A DNA stretch of 44,179 nucleotides, taken from Mangrovactinospora gilvigrisea. GTDB taxonomy: Bacteria > Actinomycetota > Actinomycetes > Streptomycetales > Streptomycetaceae. The position numbers were made by a program, and so were the translations under genes. Positions 23,389 through 33,068 of the stretch are shown piece by piece. Positions within the stretch are counted from its first letter, which is position 1; every line of letters begins with the position of its first letter. The DNA lies in assembly GCF_001879105.1 (NCBI RefSeq), contig NZ_MLCF01000081.1, positions 1-44,179 on the forward strand, read 5' to 3'. The notes under the pieces are model-generated. The model ran no database searches, was not told where the DNA came from, and saw only the letters and a list, made by a program, of their open reading frames with translations.

Positions 23389-24108
23389 TTATTGGGCCTC
23401 GCGGCTCTGCCGCCTTGCCGCGAAGGCGAGCATGGACGGGGTGGGGGTGCCGCCTTCGGTGGCGGCGGTGAGGGCGAGGCCGGCGGCGAGCGGGGCGGCC
23501 AGCAGCGCGGGGAGCGGGAGGTGGGTGGCGCCGACCCGCGCGCGGACGCCGTCGGCGGACCAGGAGGCGGTCGTCCAGTGGCCGTCGCGGTAGCCGGGGC
23601 GGATCACCACCGCCTCGGCGTCGCCGCGGTCCGCGAACCCGCCGCAGAAGCAGGGGTGGACGCCGATGTGGACGAAGAGCCCGCCGGGCCGCAGCACCCG
23701 TGCCGCCTCCCGGACGACGGCCGGGTAGTCCGGCATGTCGGTGTGGACCATGGCAGCCAGCACCGCGGGCAGCGAGCCGTCGGCGAACGGCAGCCGGGCG
23801 GCGTCGGCCCGGGCCGCGGGCAGCCGGCCGCGGGAGTGGCGCAGCATCCCGGCGGAGAGGTCGACGCCGATCGGCGTCCAGCCCAGCGCGCGGACGCGCT
23901 CCGCGTGGACGCCGGTGCCGCAGCCGATCTCCAGGCAGGCGGCCCCGTCCGACGGCGGCGTGCCGAGGAGTTCGGCGAGGGCGCGGTCGATCTCCAGGGG
24001 GTCGCCGTCGGCGGCGCCGAGGCCGATGCGGGTGCGGCGGGCGAGGAACTCGGTCTCGTACCAGTCGGCGATCTCGTCGTAGGGCGCGGGACTTCCGGTG
24101 GAGGTCAT
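23389..24108 (-). CDS. Class I SAM-dependent methyltransferase (UbiE/methyltransferase_11 type)
   Basis: This 239-residue methyltransferase has PYDEIADWYETEF at the N-terminus and motif I CLEIGCGTGVHAERVRALG (about 58-76). GVDLSAGMLRHSRG follows, then AARLPFADGSLPAVLAAMVH (motif II) and EAARVLRPGGLFVHIGVHP (motif III). The substrate is unknown. ATGs at 24108 and 24117 are both possible; the shorter start is used. The upstream reading frame runs antisense through the phosphotransferase and is a shadow. The TAA stop sits at the edge of the repeat array. The gene is divergent from the phosphotransferase. Confidence 0.88.
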   Translation of the reverse strand: MTSTGSPAPYDEIADWYETEFLARRTRIGLGAADGDPLEIDRALAELLGTPPSDGAACLEIGCGTGVHAERVRALGWTPIGVDLSAGMLRHSRGRLPAARADAARLPFADGSLPAVLAAMVHTDMPDYPAVVREAARVLRPGGLFVHIGVHPCFCGGFADRGDAEAVVIRPGYRDGHWTTASWSADGVRARVGATHLPLPALLAAPLAAGLALTAATEGGTPTPSMLAFAARRQSREAQ

Positions 24109-24192
24109 GGCCACCATTCGGCTCCGGCGTTCCGGCGGGCGCCACCGTTTTTGCCGTCGGCGTAGCGCCGGGATTCGCGTACCGTGCCTGGG

Positions 24193-25002
24193 GTGACGGA
24201 CGAGGGACGGGAAGTGCCGCTCGCGGGCGGCAATGTGACGGCCGGTATGGTCCGGGTCGGGGACACCGTGCGCCGCCCGGCGGGCCCGCACACCCCGGCG
24301 GTGGACGCGCTGCTGGCGCATCTGCACGCGGTCGGGTTCGCCGGGGCGCCGCGTCCGCTGGGGCGGGACGAGCGGGGCCGCCAGGTGCTGGAGTTCGTCC
24401 CCGGCACGTGTCCGTATCCGGCCGACCCGGGCGGGGTACTGGCCTCGGACGCCGGGCTGGCCCGGGTGGCGCGGCTGATCCGGGAGTTCCACGACGCGGT
24501 GGGCGGGTTCGTCCCGCCGCCGGACGCGGTGTGGGACCCGCTGTGGGGCGACCGCGGCGCGGAGATCGTGGCGCACCACGACCTGGCGGCCTGGAACCTG
24601 GTGGTCGACGACGGCCAACGGGGCGACGGGCGCTGGGTGTTCGTCGACTGGGACGGCGCCGCGCCCGCCACCCGGCTGTGGGACCTGGCCTGGGCGGTCA
24701 ACTCCTTCGCCCCGATGGCGGAGGCGTGGGACGGCGGCGACGTCCCGCCGGAGCGCGCGGCGCGCCGGCTGCGGGTCTTCGCCGACGCCTACCGGCTGGA
24801 CGGCGAGGACGACCGCCGGGCGCTCGCGGCGCTGCTGCCGGTGCGCACCGGGGCGATGCGCGAGGTGCTGCGGGAGGGGGCGCGCACCGGCGCCCAGCCC
24901 TGGGCGCGGCTGGACGCGGAGGGGCACGGCGACGCCTGGGCGCGGATGACGGACCGTCTGGAGGAGGGGCGCGAGCGGTGGTTGGCCGCCCTGCTGGGAT
25001 AG
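24193..25002 (+). CDS. Aminoglycoside phosphotransferase-like (APH family) protein
   Basis: This 269-residue protein of the APH/choline kinase-like superfamily has an N-lobe with VRVGDTVRRPAGPHTPAVDALL and EFVPG as hinge. The catalytic loop is HHDLAAWNLVV (Brenner motif with Asp and Asn) and the metal-binding segment is FVDWDGAAPATRLWDLAW. All key kinase residues are present. Members often phosphorylate small metabolites; antibiotic resistance should not be assumed. GTG at 24193 follows TACCGT (24180-24185) by 7 nt, which suggests a leaderless start. A GTG at 24184 is the alternative. It is divergent from the methyltransferase gene. Confidence 0.85.
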   Translation: MTDEGREVPLAGGNVTAGMVRVGDTVRRPAGPHTPAVDALLAHLHAVGFAGAPRPLGRDERGRQVLEFVPGTCPYPADPGGVLASDAGLARVARLIREFHDAVGGFVPPPDAVWDPLWGDRGAEIVAHHDLAAWNLVVDDGQRGDGRWVFVDWDGAAPATRLWDLAWAVNSFAPMAEAWDGGDVPPERAARRLRVFADAYRLDGEDDRRALAALLPVRTGAMREVLREGARTGAQPWARLDAEGHGDAWARMTDRLEEGRERWLAALLG

Positions 25003-25078
25003 GACCTGCTTCGGCGAGGACAAGCCTTTCGGGCGCCGGGACGGCGCGACGCGAGCTGTTCTGGGGAGATGATGAGGC

Positions 25079-26896
25079 ATGATTCCGCTTCGCACCGGGG
25101 CCGTGGCCCTCGTCGCCGCGGCGACGCTTGCTCCGATGATGTCCGTCCCGCACGGCCGGGGCGCCGGCGCCCGCGGCCCGGAGGACATGGCCGCCCGTCA
25201 GGTGCGCCGGATGTCGCTGGAGGAGCTGGTGGGCCAGCTGTTCGTGGTGCCGGTCTACGGCCCGGCCGCGGACGCGCCCGACAAGCGCAACGAGGAGGCG
25301 TACGGGGTCTCCACCCCGGCTGAGGTGGTCCGCCGCTTCCATCCCGGCGGGATCGTCTACTTCCGCTGGACGGACAGCCTGCGCGACCCGCGGCAGATCG
25401 CCGGGCTCTCCAACGGTCTGCAGCGGGCGGCGCTGGGCTCGGGGGCGCGCGTCCCGCTGCTGGTGGCGACCGATCAGGAGTACGGCGCGGTCACCCGGAT
25501 CGGCCCGCCGGCGACGCAGTTCCCGGGGGCGATGGCGCTGGGCGCCTCGCGCCGGCCCGACCTGGCCCGCGAGGCGGCCGCGATCGGCGGGACGGAGCTG
25601 CGCGCCATGGGCGTCAACTGGGACTTCGCCCCGGACGCCGATGTGAACGCCAACCCGGGGAACCCGGTGATCGGGGTGCGCTCGTTCTCCTCGGACCCGC
25701 GGCTGGCCGCCGCCATGACGGCCGCTCAGGTGGAGGGCTACCAGCGGGGCGCGGGCATCGCCGCGGCGGTGAAGCACTTCCCGGGGCACGGCGACACCGC
25801 GGTGGACAGCCACACCGGCGTGCCGGTGGTGGGGCACGAGGCGAAGGAGTGGTCGGAGCTGGACGCTCCGCCGTTCGCGGCGGCCGTCGAGGCGGGCGTG
25901 GACGCTGTGATGACGGGGCATCTGGTGGTGCCGGCGCTGGATCCGTCGCGGACGCCGGCGACGCTGTCGCGTCCGCTGCTGACCGGGGTGCTGCGCGGCC
26001 GGCTGGGCTTCACCGGCGTGGTGGTGACGGACTCGCTGCGGATGGCGGGCGTCCGGGAGGGCTACGGCGACGACCGGATCCCGGTGCTGGCGCTGCGGGC
26101 GGGCGTCGATGTGCTGCTGATGCCGGCTGATCTGGCCGCCGCGCAGCGGGCGCTGCTGGCCGCGGTGCACAGCGGCGAGCTGGACCGCGCGGTGCTGGAG
26201 CGGGCGGCGGAGCGGGTGCTGCGGCTCAAGGCGCGGCGCGGCGTCATAGAGGAGCCCCTGGTGGACGAGGCGCGGGTCGGCCAGACGGTGGGCACCGAGG
26301 CGCATCTGGCGCGGGCGGCGTCCATCGCGGACCGCACCACCACGGTGGTGCGCAATCCGGACGGGCTGCTGCCGCTCCGGGACCGCCCGGCCTCGCTGCT
26401 GGTGGTGGGGACGGGCGGGGGCGCGGGTGCCGCGGACGGCGCCGGCGCGGTGGGCACGGCCCCGGGGACGGGCGCCGAGGAGCTGGCCGCGGAGGCGCGG
26501 GCGCGGGGCGTGGACGCCCGGGTGCTGGGCGTGGGCGCCGCCCCGTCGCGGGAGGCGGTGGAGGGCGCGGTGCGCGCCGCGGGGGACGTCGACGCGGTGG
26601 TGGTGCTCACCTGCAAGGCGTACCGGAAGGAGAACGCCGCCCAGGTGGAGCTGGTGCGCCGGGTGGCGGGGGCGGCGCGCAAGCTGGTGGTGGCGGCCGC
26701 GGACGTGCCGTACGACCTGGGGGCGGTCGCCGAGGAGGCGGGCACCGGCCGGGCGGCGCTGCTGGCGACGTACTCGACGTCCGGGGTGGCGATGGGGGCG
26801 CTGGCCCGGGTGGTCTTCGGCGAGGTGCGCCCGGTGGGGCGGCTGCCCGTCTCGGGGGTGGCCGGCTTCAAGCTGGGCACGGGCGTCAGCTGGTAG
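25079..26896 (+). CDS. Glycoside hydrolase family 3, beta-N-acetylhexosaminidase (NagZ-like)
   Basis: This 605-residue, probably exported enzyme releases N-acetylglucosamine from cell-wall fragments or chitin oligomers. The N-terminus (1-30) is a signal-like segment without a lipobox cysteine. The GH3 barrel includes LVATDQEYGAVTRI, NWDFAPDADVN and the NagZ-type loop KHFPGHGDT (232-240), which carries the His/Asp acid-base dyad. VVTDSLRMAG has the nucleophile Asp at about 318. A C-terminal GH3-C type alpha/beta sandwich follows (about 390-605) and is longer than in cytosolic NagZ. A possible ribosome site GGGGAG is a little far from the ATG at 25079, and GAGG is closer. The role is probably peptidoglycan turnover. 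Confidence 0.92.
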   Translation: MIPLRTGAVALVAAATLAPMMSVPHGRGAGARGPEDMAARQVRRMSLEELVGQLFVVPVYGPAADAPDKRNEEAYGVSTPAEVVRRFHPGGIVYFRWTDSLRDPRQIAGLSNGLQRAALGSGARVPLLVATDQEYGAVTRIGPPATQFPGAMALGASRRPDLAREAAAIGGTELRAMGVNWDFAPDADVNANPGNPVIGVRSFSSDPRLAAAMTAAQVEGYQRGAGIAAAVKHFPGHGDTAVDSHTGVPVVGHEAKEWSELDAPPFAAAVEAGVDAVMTGHLVVPALDPSRTPATLSRPLLTGVLRGRLGFTGVVVTDSLRMAGVREGYGDDRIPVLALRAGVDVLLMPADLAAAQRALLAAVHSGELDRAVLERAAERVLRLKARRGVIEEPLVDEARVGQTVGTEAHLARAASIADRTTTVVRNPDGLLPLRDRPASLLVVGTGGGAGAADGAGAVGTAPGTGAEELAAEARARGVDARVLGVGAAPSREAVEGAVRAAGDVDAVVVLTCKAYRKENAAQVELVRRVAGAARKLVVAAADVPYDLGAVAEEAGTGRAALLATYSTSGVAMGALARVVFGEVRPVGRLPVSGVAGFKLGTGVSW

Positions 26897-26908
26897 CGCG
26901 CCCGCGGC

Positions 26909-27502
26909 TCAGACCAGCGGGAGGCCCTTGACGACGCTACGCGGCAGGGGGCGGTCGGCGAGCACCGGCCGCCCGGCGAGGTCGAAGCCGACGGGCTGCA
27001 GCCCGGCCTTCTCGGCGACCCGGCGGGAGGGCAGGTTGCCGGGCTGCATCCGGGCGATGACCGGCGTCTCGGGGTCGTAGGCGCGGGCCGCGTCGAGGGC
27101 GCGGCGGGCGACGGCGCTGGCCCAGCCGCGGCCCCAGGCGGCGGGGGCGTAGCGGTAGTAGAGGTTGAGCACCTGGGTGGGGCCGGCGGGCAGGTGGCGG
27201 ACGCCGGAGAAGCCGAGGGTGCGGGCGCCCTCCCACTCCTCGGGGAGGACGGCGTCGACGGCCCAGTAGCCGATGCCGCGCTCGCGCCAGTCGACGAGCC
27301 AGCCCTCCAGCAGCGCGCGGCCCTGCTCGTCGTCCTTCATCGGCCCGGCGGGGTTGTGGACGTTGGTGGCCGGATTGCCATGGATGGCCACCACCGCGTC
27401 CAGGTCGGCCTCCGTGGGGCGGCGCAGCACGAGATGGCCCCCGAGCGTCGGGAGCGTGAGCGGGCCCGCCGTGAAGCGGGGGGCGAAGCGCCCTTCTATC
27501 AT
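26909..27502 (-). CDS. GNAT family N-acetyltransferase
   Basis: This 197-residue GNAT protein shows GGHLVLRRPTEADLDAVVAI (strand 1 and helix 1), GYWAVDAV and TLGFSGVRHLP. The acetyl-CoA loop region is YAPAAWGRGWASAVARRAL, and NLPSRRVAEKAGLQPVG forms the end. It is of the RimJ/RimL-like subgroup with unknown substrate. The start is ATG at 27500-27502. It is convergent with the GH3 gene, 12 bp from its stop. Confidence 0.88.
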   Translation of the reverse strand: MIEGRFAPRFTAGPLTLPTLGGHLVLRRPTEADLDAVVAIHGNPATNVHNPAGPMKDDEQGRALLEGWLVDWRERGIGYWAVDAVLPEEWEGARTLGFSGVRHLPAGPTQVLNLYYRYAPAAWGRGWASAVARRALDAARAYDPETPVIARMQPGNLPSRRVAEKAGLQPVGFDLAGRPVLADRPLPRSVVKGLPLV

Positions 27503-27938
27503 CTGGCCTCACCGGCCGGACGGAGGCGGGTCGACATGGGCAAAGCGTACCTCTCACGGGTGAGCGTTCCGGGGGCCTCCGAAAGGGAATCGGTCAGGTT
27601 TTCGGAGCCGCTTGACCCGGGATCGCAGCCGCCGCCACGGCCGGGGTGACGTGGCGTCATATGCCCGGTCTTGGTCCGCTCTTGACCTTGGCGGCGGCCG
27701 GGCGACAGCGAGTTTCGGACACTTGTCGGCGTTGCCGAGCCCGGCCGCGGGACGTCATGCAGAGCGGGCGTGCAGAGCCGGCACAGAAAATTCTTCGCGG
27801 CGGAGGCAACCCCCGTGCACCGGGACGCGTGTTCCCGGGTGGCCGGGCCCCGCCGAGTCACCACCCGCAGCCGCGCGGGGCCCGGTCGCAGAACTCCTGC
27901 TCCACCAGCACCACCGTCCGTCCCGGAGAGAGGCTTTC
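27503..27938. other. 436-bp intergenic region with several inverted repeats
   Basis: I see no gene here. Inverted repeats present are CTCCGAAA/TTTCGGAG (27577-27584, 27600-27607), the palindrome TGACGTGGCGTCA (27647-27659), and a perfect 11-bp stem (27843-27853 with 27875-27885, 21-nt loop). The last lies about 55 bp before the membrane protein start and could form a leader hairpin. The remainder is GC-rich without clear promoters, although TTGACC occurs at 27612-27617 and 27682-27687. Confidence 0.5.
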
Positions 27939-28412
27939 ATGGACGCGACCGCCCGCTCCCTCCCCCACGCGCTGCAGGTCCGCCTGCAGGCCAGGCTGCG
28001 CATACCGCGCACCGCGCTCGTCGCGCAGGCCCTGCTGCTGCTGGTGGGCGCCTTCGGTGCGGTGCTCTTCCTCGCGGTGGCGCTGCGCAGCATCGCCGCG
28101 ACCTTCGGGGTCGGCGGCACCTTCCCCGGCCCCGGCCTGATCTCGGACGCGATGGCCTGGAGCCTCCCGCAGCTGATCGGCGGGCTCGTCGGGCTCAACG
28201 TGCGGCGCAACCGTCCCTGGGTGCTGTGGGGCGCGGGCGCCGTGGCGGCCGCGCTGGTGTTCCAGTCGCTCTTCATGGCGGTGACGCCGGACCGGCTGGC
28301 CGTCGAGACGGGCCTGGTGGTGGCCGCCGAGGTGCTGCTTCTCACCCCGGCCTCGCGGCACTGGCTGCGCGGCGGGCGGCGCGGGAGCGACAGCAGGCGG
28401 GCCAGGGTGTGA
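27939..28412 (+). CDS. Small integral membrane protein of unknown function
   Basis: This 157-residue protein has about four membrane helices: roughly 28-51 (TALVAQALLLLVGAFGAVLF), 74-90, 95-118 (PWVLWGAGAVAAALVFQSLF) and 127-145. The N-terminus is amphipathic and basic. The C-terminus is Arg-rich (RGGRRGSDSRRARV) and probably cytoplasmic. I do not recognise a family. The ATG at 27939 follows GGAGAGAGG, a good ribosome site. The gene stands alone between a hairpin-rich leader and the carboxypeptidase gene. Confidence 0.7.
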   Translation: MDATARSLPHALQVRLQARLRIPRTALVAQALLLLVGAFGAVLFLAVALRSIAATFGVGGTFPGPGLISDAMAWSLPQLIGGLVGLNVRRNRPWVLWGAGAVAAALVFQSLFMAVTPDRLAVETGLVVAAEVLLLTPASRHWLRGGRRGSDSRRARV

Positions 28413-28533
28413 ATTCGCGCCACTGAGCAGACGCCGGGCACCGCACCGGGCTACCGTTCCGCTGGGCGGGCCGGCCTCGGCCAACCGGCGCAACCTTCGT
28501 TCCCCGTTCGGACGTCCCTCCCTCGGGAGCGGT

Positions 28534-28572
28534 GCATGATCCGGCACATCCCGACCATATATATGATCATGC
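28534..28572 (+). promoter_or_regulatory. AT-rich promoter region with an inverted repeat, upstream of the carboxypeptidase gene
   Basis: GCATGATC (28534-28541) and GATCATGC (28565-28572) are perfect inverted arms 23 bp apart. They flank an AT-rich run with TATGAT (28562-28567), a good -10. The carboxypeptidase ATG is 33 bp further. It is a possible operator. Confidence 0.45.
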
Positions 28573-28604
28573 GGAAATCGGACGTCAGGACAGGTACAGA
28601 ACGC

Positions 28605-29834
28605 ATGTCGACACGTCGCAGGGCACTGCGCGGAGCCGCGCTCGCCGCCGCCGGAGCAGTCGCCCTCTCCGCGGCGGCCCTCCCCGCGCACGCCGTCGGC
28701 AGCGCGTCGCCCGCCGTCCCCAAGCCGCCCGCGAAGATGTCCGCAGTGGGCGGTGCCCGCCTCGCCAAGCCCGGCGTCCAGGTGAACGCCGCGGCCGGCG
28801 TCCCCAAACTGCCCAAGCCGCTCTCCGGGCGCTCCTGGATGGTCTCCGACGCCGACTCCGGCCAGGTGCTCGCCGCGGCCAACCCGCACTGGAACCTGCC
28901 GCCGGCCAGCACCCTGAAGATGCTCTTCGCCGACACCGTGCTGCCCAAGCTCGACAAGTCGCGGACCGTCACGGTCACCAACGCCGACCTGGCGGGGATG
29001 GGCGACGGCAGCAGCGCCGTCGGCATCCAGCCCGGCCTCAGCTACACCGTCCACGACCTGTGGAACGGCGTCTTCCTGCGCTCCGGCAACGACGCGGTGC
29101 ACGTCCTGGCCCACCTCAACGGCGGCGTCGGCGCCACCGTCCAGCAGATGCAGGCCAAGGCGCACACCCTGGGCGCGGACGACACCCATGTGAAGAGCCC
29201 GGACGGCTACGACACCCCCGGCCAGGTCTCCTCCGCCTTCGACCTCACCCTCTTCGCGCGCCAGGGCCTGAAGAACGCCGACTTCCGCTCCTACTGCGGC
29301 ACGGCCCAGACCCAGTTCCCCGGCGCCTACAAGAAGGGCAAGGACGGCAAGAAGGGCAAGCGCGACAGCTTCGCCATCCAGAACACCAACCGGCTGCTCA
29401 GCGGGATCGACGGGGTGCAGCACTACCCCGGGATCATCGGCGTCAAGAACGGCTACACCACCAACGCCGGCAACACGGTGACGGTGGCCGCGCAGCGCGG
29501 CGGGCACACCCTGCTGGTGACGGTGATGAACCCGAACTACCCGCACTTGGACGAGGTCTACCGCGAGGCGCGCGCCCTGCTCGACTGGGGCTTCGCCGCG
29601 GACGGCAAGGTCTCCCCGGTCGGCACGCTGAACGTGGCGCGCACCGGCGGCTCGGCGGCCGGGTCCGGCAACTCCGGGGACGTCCCCAAGCAGCAGGCGA
29701 GTGCGGACTCCAGCGGCGGCGGCGGGGCGACCATGCCGATAATCTTCGCGGCGCTGGGCGTGCTGGTGGTGGTCGGCGGCGTGCTGGTGGTGCTGCGGCG
29801 GCGCCCGCGGGCGTCGCGCCACGGCAAGCTCTGA
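28605..29834 (+). CDS. D-alanyl-D-alanine carboxypeptidase (peptidase S11), membrane anchored
   Basis: This 409-residue low-molecular-mass penicillin-binding protein trims D-Ala from peptidoglycan stem peptides. Signal peptide MSTRRRALRG to about Ala30 (AHA) directs export. The catalytic motifs are STLK (102-105), SGN (160-162) and KNG (281-283) in place of the commoner KTG or KSG, as seen in related actinobacterial homologues. The Gly/Ser-rich linker (about 350-370) leads to a C-terminal transmembrane helix (IIFAALGVLVVVGGVLVVL) and a basic end. ATG 28605 is chosen because the signal peptide starts there; the upstream ATG-rich frame is leader. It is convergent with the BrkB gene, only 1 bp between stops. 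Confidence 0.93.
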   Translation: MSTRRRALRGAALAAAGAVALSAAALPAHAVGSASPAVPKPPAKMSAVGGARLAKPGVQVNAAAGVPKLPKPLSGRSWMVSDADSGQVLAAANPHWNLPPASTLKMLFADTVLPKLDKSRTVTVTNADLAGMGDGSSAVGIQPGLSYTVHDLWNGVFLRSGNDAVHVLAHLNGGVGATVQQMQAKAHTLGADDTHVKSPDGYDTPGQVSSAFDLTLFARQGLKNADFRSYCGTAQTQFPGAYKKGKDGKKGKRDSFAIQNTNRLLSGIDGVQHYPGIIGVKNGYTTNAGNTVTVAAQRGGHTLLVTVMNPNYPHLDEVYREARALLDWGFAADGKVSPVGTLNVARTGGSAAGSGNSGDVPKQQASADSSGGGGATMPIIFAALGVLVVVGGVLVVLRRRPRASRHGKL

Positions 29835-29835
29835 C

Positions 29836-30858
29836 TCAGGCCCCGGGCTCCGGCTTCCGCTCGGGCTGCCCGGCCCCGGGCTTCGGCGTCGACTCGGGCT
29901 GCCCGGCCTCGGGCTTCGGCGTCGACTCGGGCTCGGGCTCGGGATCGGGCTCGGGATCGGCGTCCTCGTCCTTGCCGCCGTCCTCGCGGAACAGGTCGCA
30001 CTGCGGGCCCGCCCCCTCCGACGTCGCCATCCAGGCCGCGCAGAGCAGCAGCAGCCGCGCCGCGAAGTCGATCCACACCAGCAGCGCGATCGGCGTGCCG
30101 AACGCCCCGTAGATGCTCTTCCCGGCGACGTGGGTGAGGTAGCCGGACATCGCCTGCTTCAGCGCCTCGAAGCCGATCGCGCCGATCGCCGCCCCGGTGA
30201 GGATCGCCCGCCGCGGCGGGCGCAGCCCGGAGAGCCCGGTGAGGGCGTAGGCGAAGAGCATGAAGCCGGCGACGACGGCGATCGCCACGGCCAGCACCTG
30301 CAGCCCGGTCTTCCCCACCCCGGTCGACTCCAGGCCCAGCGCATGGGCCGCCCGTCCGGCCAGCGTCGAGGTCAGCGCCGAGCCGCCCAGCGTCAGCGCG
30401 CCCAGCACCAGCAGGCCCACCAGGGCGATCAGGTCCACCGCCTTCTGCTTGAAGGGGTTTCCGGTGGACTCCTTCACCTCCCAGATGGTCCGGACGCTGG
30501 TCCGGGTCACCCCGACACCGCCTATCCCGGAGTAGAGCAGCACCAGCAGGCCGATGACGCTCACCGCCCCGGCGTTGTTCGACAGCGCGTGCAGGTTGAG
30601 CTGGTCGGCGATGCCGGGGATCTGCTCGGAGAGCTTCTCCTGGATCGCGTCCAGCTGGCCCTTCGTCAGCAGCGCGCTGCCGATGGCGCCGGAGAGCGCC
30701 AGGAGCGGGAAGACCGACAGGAAGCCGAAGTAGGTGACCGATCCGGCGAGCCGATCGCCCATCGCGTCCGAGTAGCGGCTGTACGCGAGCCAGACGTGTG
30801 TGGTCATCAACCACCGGAAGAACGGTCCGATGAACCTCTGACGTGCGAGCCACTCCAT
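29836..30858 (-). CDS. YihY/virulence factor BrkB family membrane protein
   Basis: This 340-residue inner-membrane protein has about six helices (residues 40-285). It opens with MEWLARQRFIGPFFRWLMTT, with SVTYFGFLSVFPLLALSGAI and YSGIGGVGVTRTSVRTIWEV typical of the YihY/BrkB family. The biochemical role is unsettled; these are not proven RNases. The C-terminal tail (about 300-340) is Pro/Glu-rich and contains repeats of ESTPKPxAGQP, which are also visible as DNA repeats at about 29860-29935. The start is ATG at 30856-30858. Confidence 0.9.
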   Translation of the reverse strand: MEWLARQRFIGPFFRWLMTTHVWLAYSRYSDAMGDRLAGSVTYFGFLSVFPLLALSGAIGSALLTKGQLDAIQEKLSEQIPGIADQLNLHALSNNAGAVSVIGLLVLLYSGIGGVGVTRTSVRTIWEVKESTGNPFKQKAVDLIALVGLLVLGALTLGGSALTSTLAGRAAHALGLESTGVGKTGLQVLAVAIAVVAGFMLFAYALTGLSGLRPPRRAILTGAAIGAIGFEALKQAMSGYLTHVAGKSIYGAFGTPIALLVWIDFAARLLLLCAAWMATSEGAGPQCDLFREDGGKDEDADPEPDPEPEPESTPKPEAGQPESTPKPGAGQPERKPEPGA

Positions 30859-30914
30859 GACTGACGGTTACCCGACGTCCTCCCGCACATGCGGGAGCCA
30901 CGCCGGGGCGGACG

Positions 30915-31418
30915 TCACCTGGCCGCCCCGAGGGGGAACTTCCACTGCGGGCGCCACACCCCGTCCGCGCCGTGCAGATAGAGGCAGAACTCGGTGACCT
31001 CGAAGTCGGCGGCGAACCCCGCCTGTTCGCGCTCGGCCCGCTCCAGCACCTCGTCGGGCAGGTCGTGGCCGATGGTGACGTGCGCATGGAACGGGAAGCG
31101 CAGCTCCCCCGCCAGCAGCCCGGTGCGGACCCGCTCCTGCAGCGCATCCGTCGTCCCCGCGCCCTTCACCACCTCGACGAAGACCACCGGCGAGACCGGG
31201 CGGAAGCCGCTCGTCCCGCAGAGCCGCATCGGGAACGGCGCGAACGCCGCGGCCACCCCGGCCAGGTGCGGCTCCAGCTCGGGGAGCCGCTCCGCGGGCA
31301 CCTCCGTCGGCCCGAGCAGGGTGATGTGCGTGGGTATGGCCCGGGCCAGCGGGTCGCCGTAGCCGTCCCGGACAGCCTGCAGCTGCGAGCCGTAGGGCTC
31401 GGGGACGGCGATCGACAC
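30915..31418 (-). CDS. 2'-5' RNA ligase-like / HXTX phosphoesterase family protein
   Basis: This protein is 167 residues from the GTG at 31418. Two HxTx motifs, HITL (31-34) and HVTI (113-116), form the catalytic pair of the 2H phosphoesterase fold (LigT/ThpR-like). The likely activity is a 2',3'-cyclic phosphodiesterase or RNA end-processing; the substrate is not known. The GTG has no ribosome site. A perfect GAGGAGG lies at 31465-31459 on the minus strand, 4 nt before an in-frame ACG (31454-31452). That would add 12 residues ending SVTIG, a stretch I recall in homologues. No ATG, GTG or TTG is available between, so either ACG is used or a base is wrong. It lies downstream of trpS on the same strand. 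Confidence 0.82.
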   Translation of the reverse strand: MSIAVPEPYGSQLQAVRDGYGDPLARAIPTHITLLGPTEVPAERLPELEPHLAGVAAAFAPFPMRLCGTSGFRPVSPVVFVEVVKGAGTTDALQERVRTGLLAGELRFPFHAHVTIGHDLPDEVLERAEREQAGFAADFEVTEFCLYLHGADGVWRPQWKFPLGAAR

Positions 31419-31514
31419 GCCGATGGTGACGGACTCGGAAGCGGGCGCGCGCGTAGCGCCTCCTCGGGTGCGGGGGACGGCAAAAGGCGGAGGGACGGGT
31501 GGTGCGGGGGCGGG

Positions 31515-32949
<1,435 letters not shown>

Positions 32950-33068
32950 TCTCGCCGGTGGCGCGCGGCCGCCTGCTTCGGGGTCGTTCGATTGGGGGAA
33001 GTTGCGGGCAACCAGGCCTGTCGTGCTGATAATTGACGGACCGATGTCATACCGGGGTGGAGTCCGCG

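Noticed and set aside
22154..23471. Several open frames of 125-800 codons across the repeat array
   Set aside because: They consist of Arg, Pro, Gly, Ala and Thr on both strands, and the repeat period changes frame every unit. There is no sign of a real protein.
24193..25002. Reading the APH-like gene as an antibiotic resistance gene
   Set aside because: The family is broad and nothing in sequence or context indicates aminoglycoside substrates.
32996..33022. GGGAAG-N18-GTC before the PP2C-like gene
   Set aside because: It differs from the SigR consensus in both elements; a GATAAT -10 close by is a better promoter candidate.
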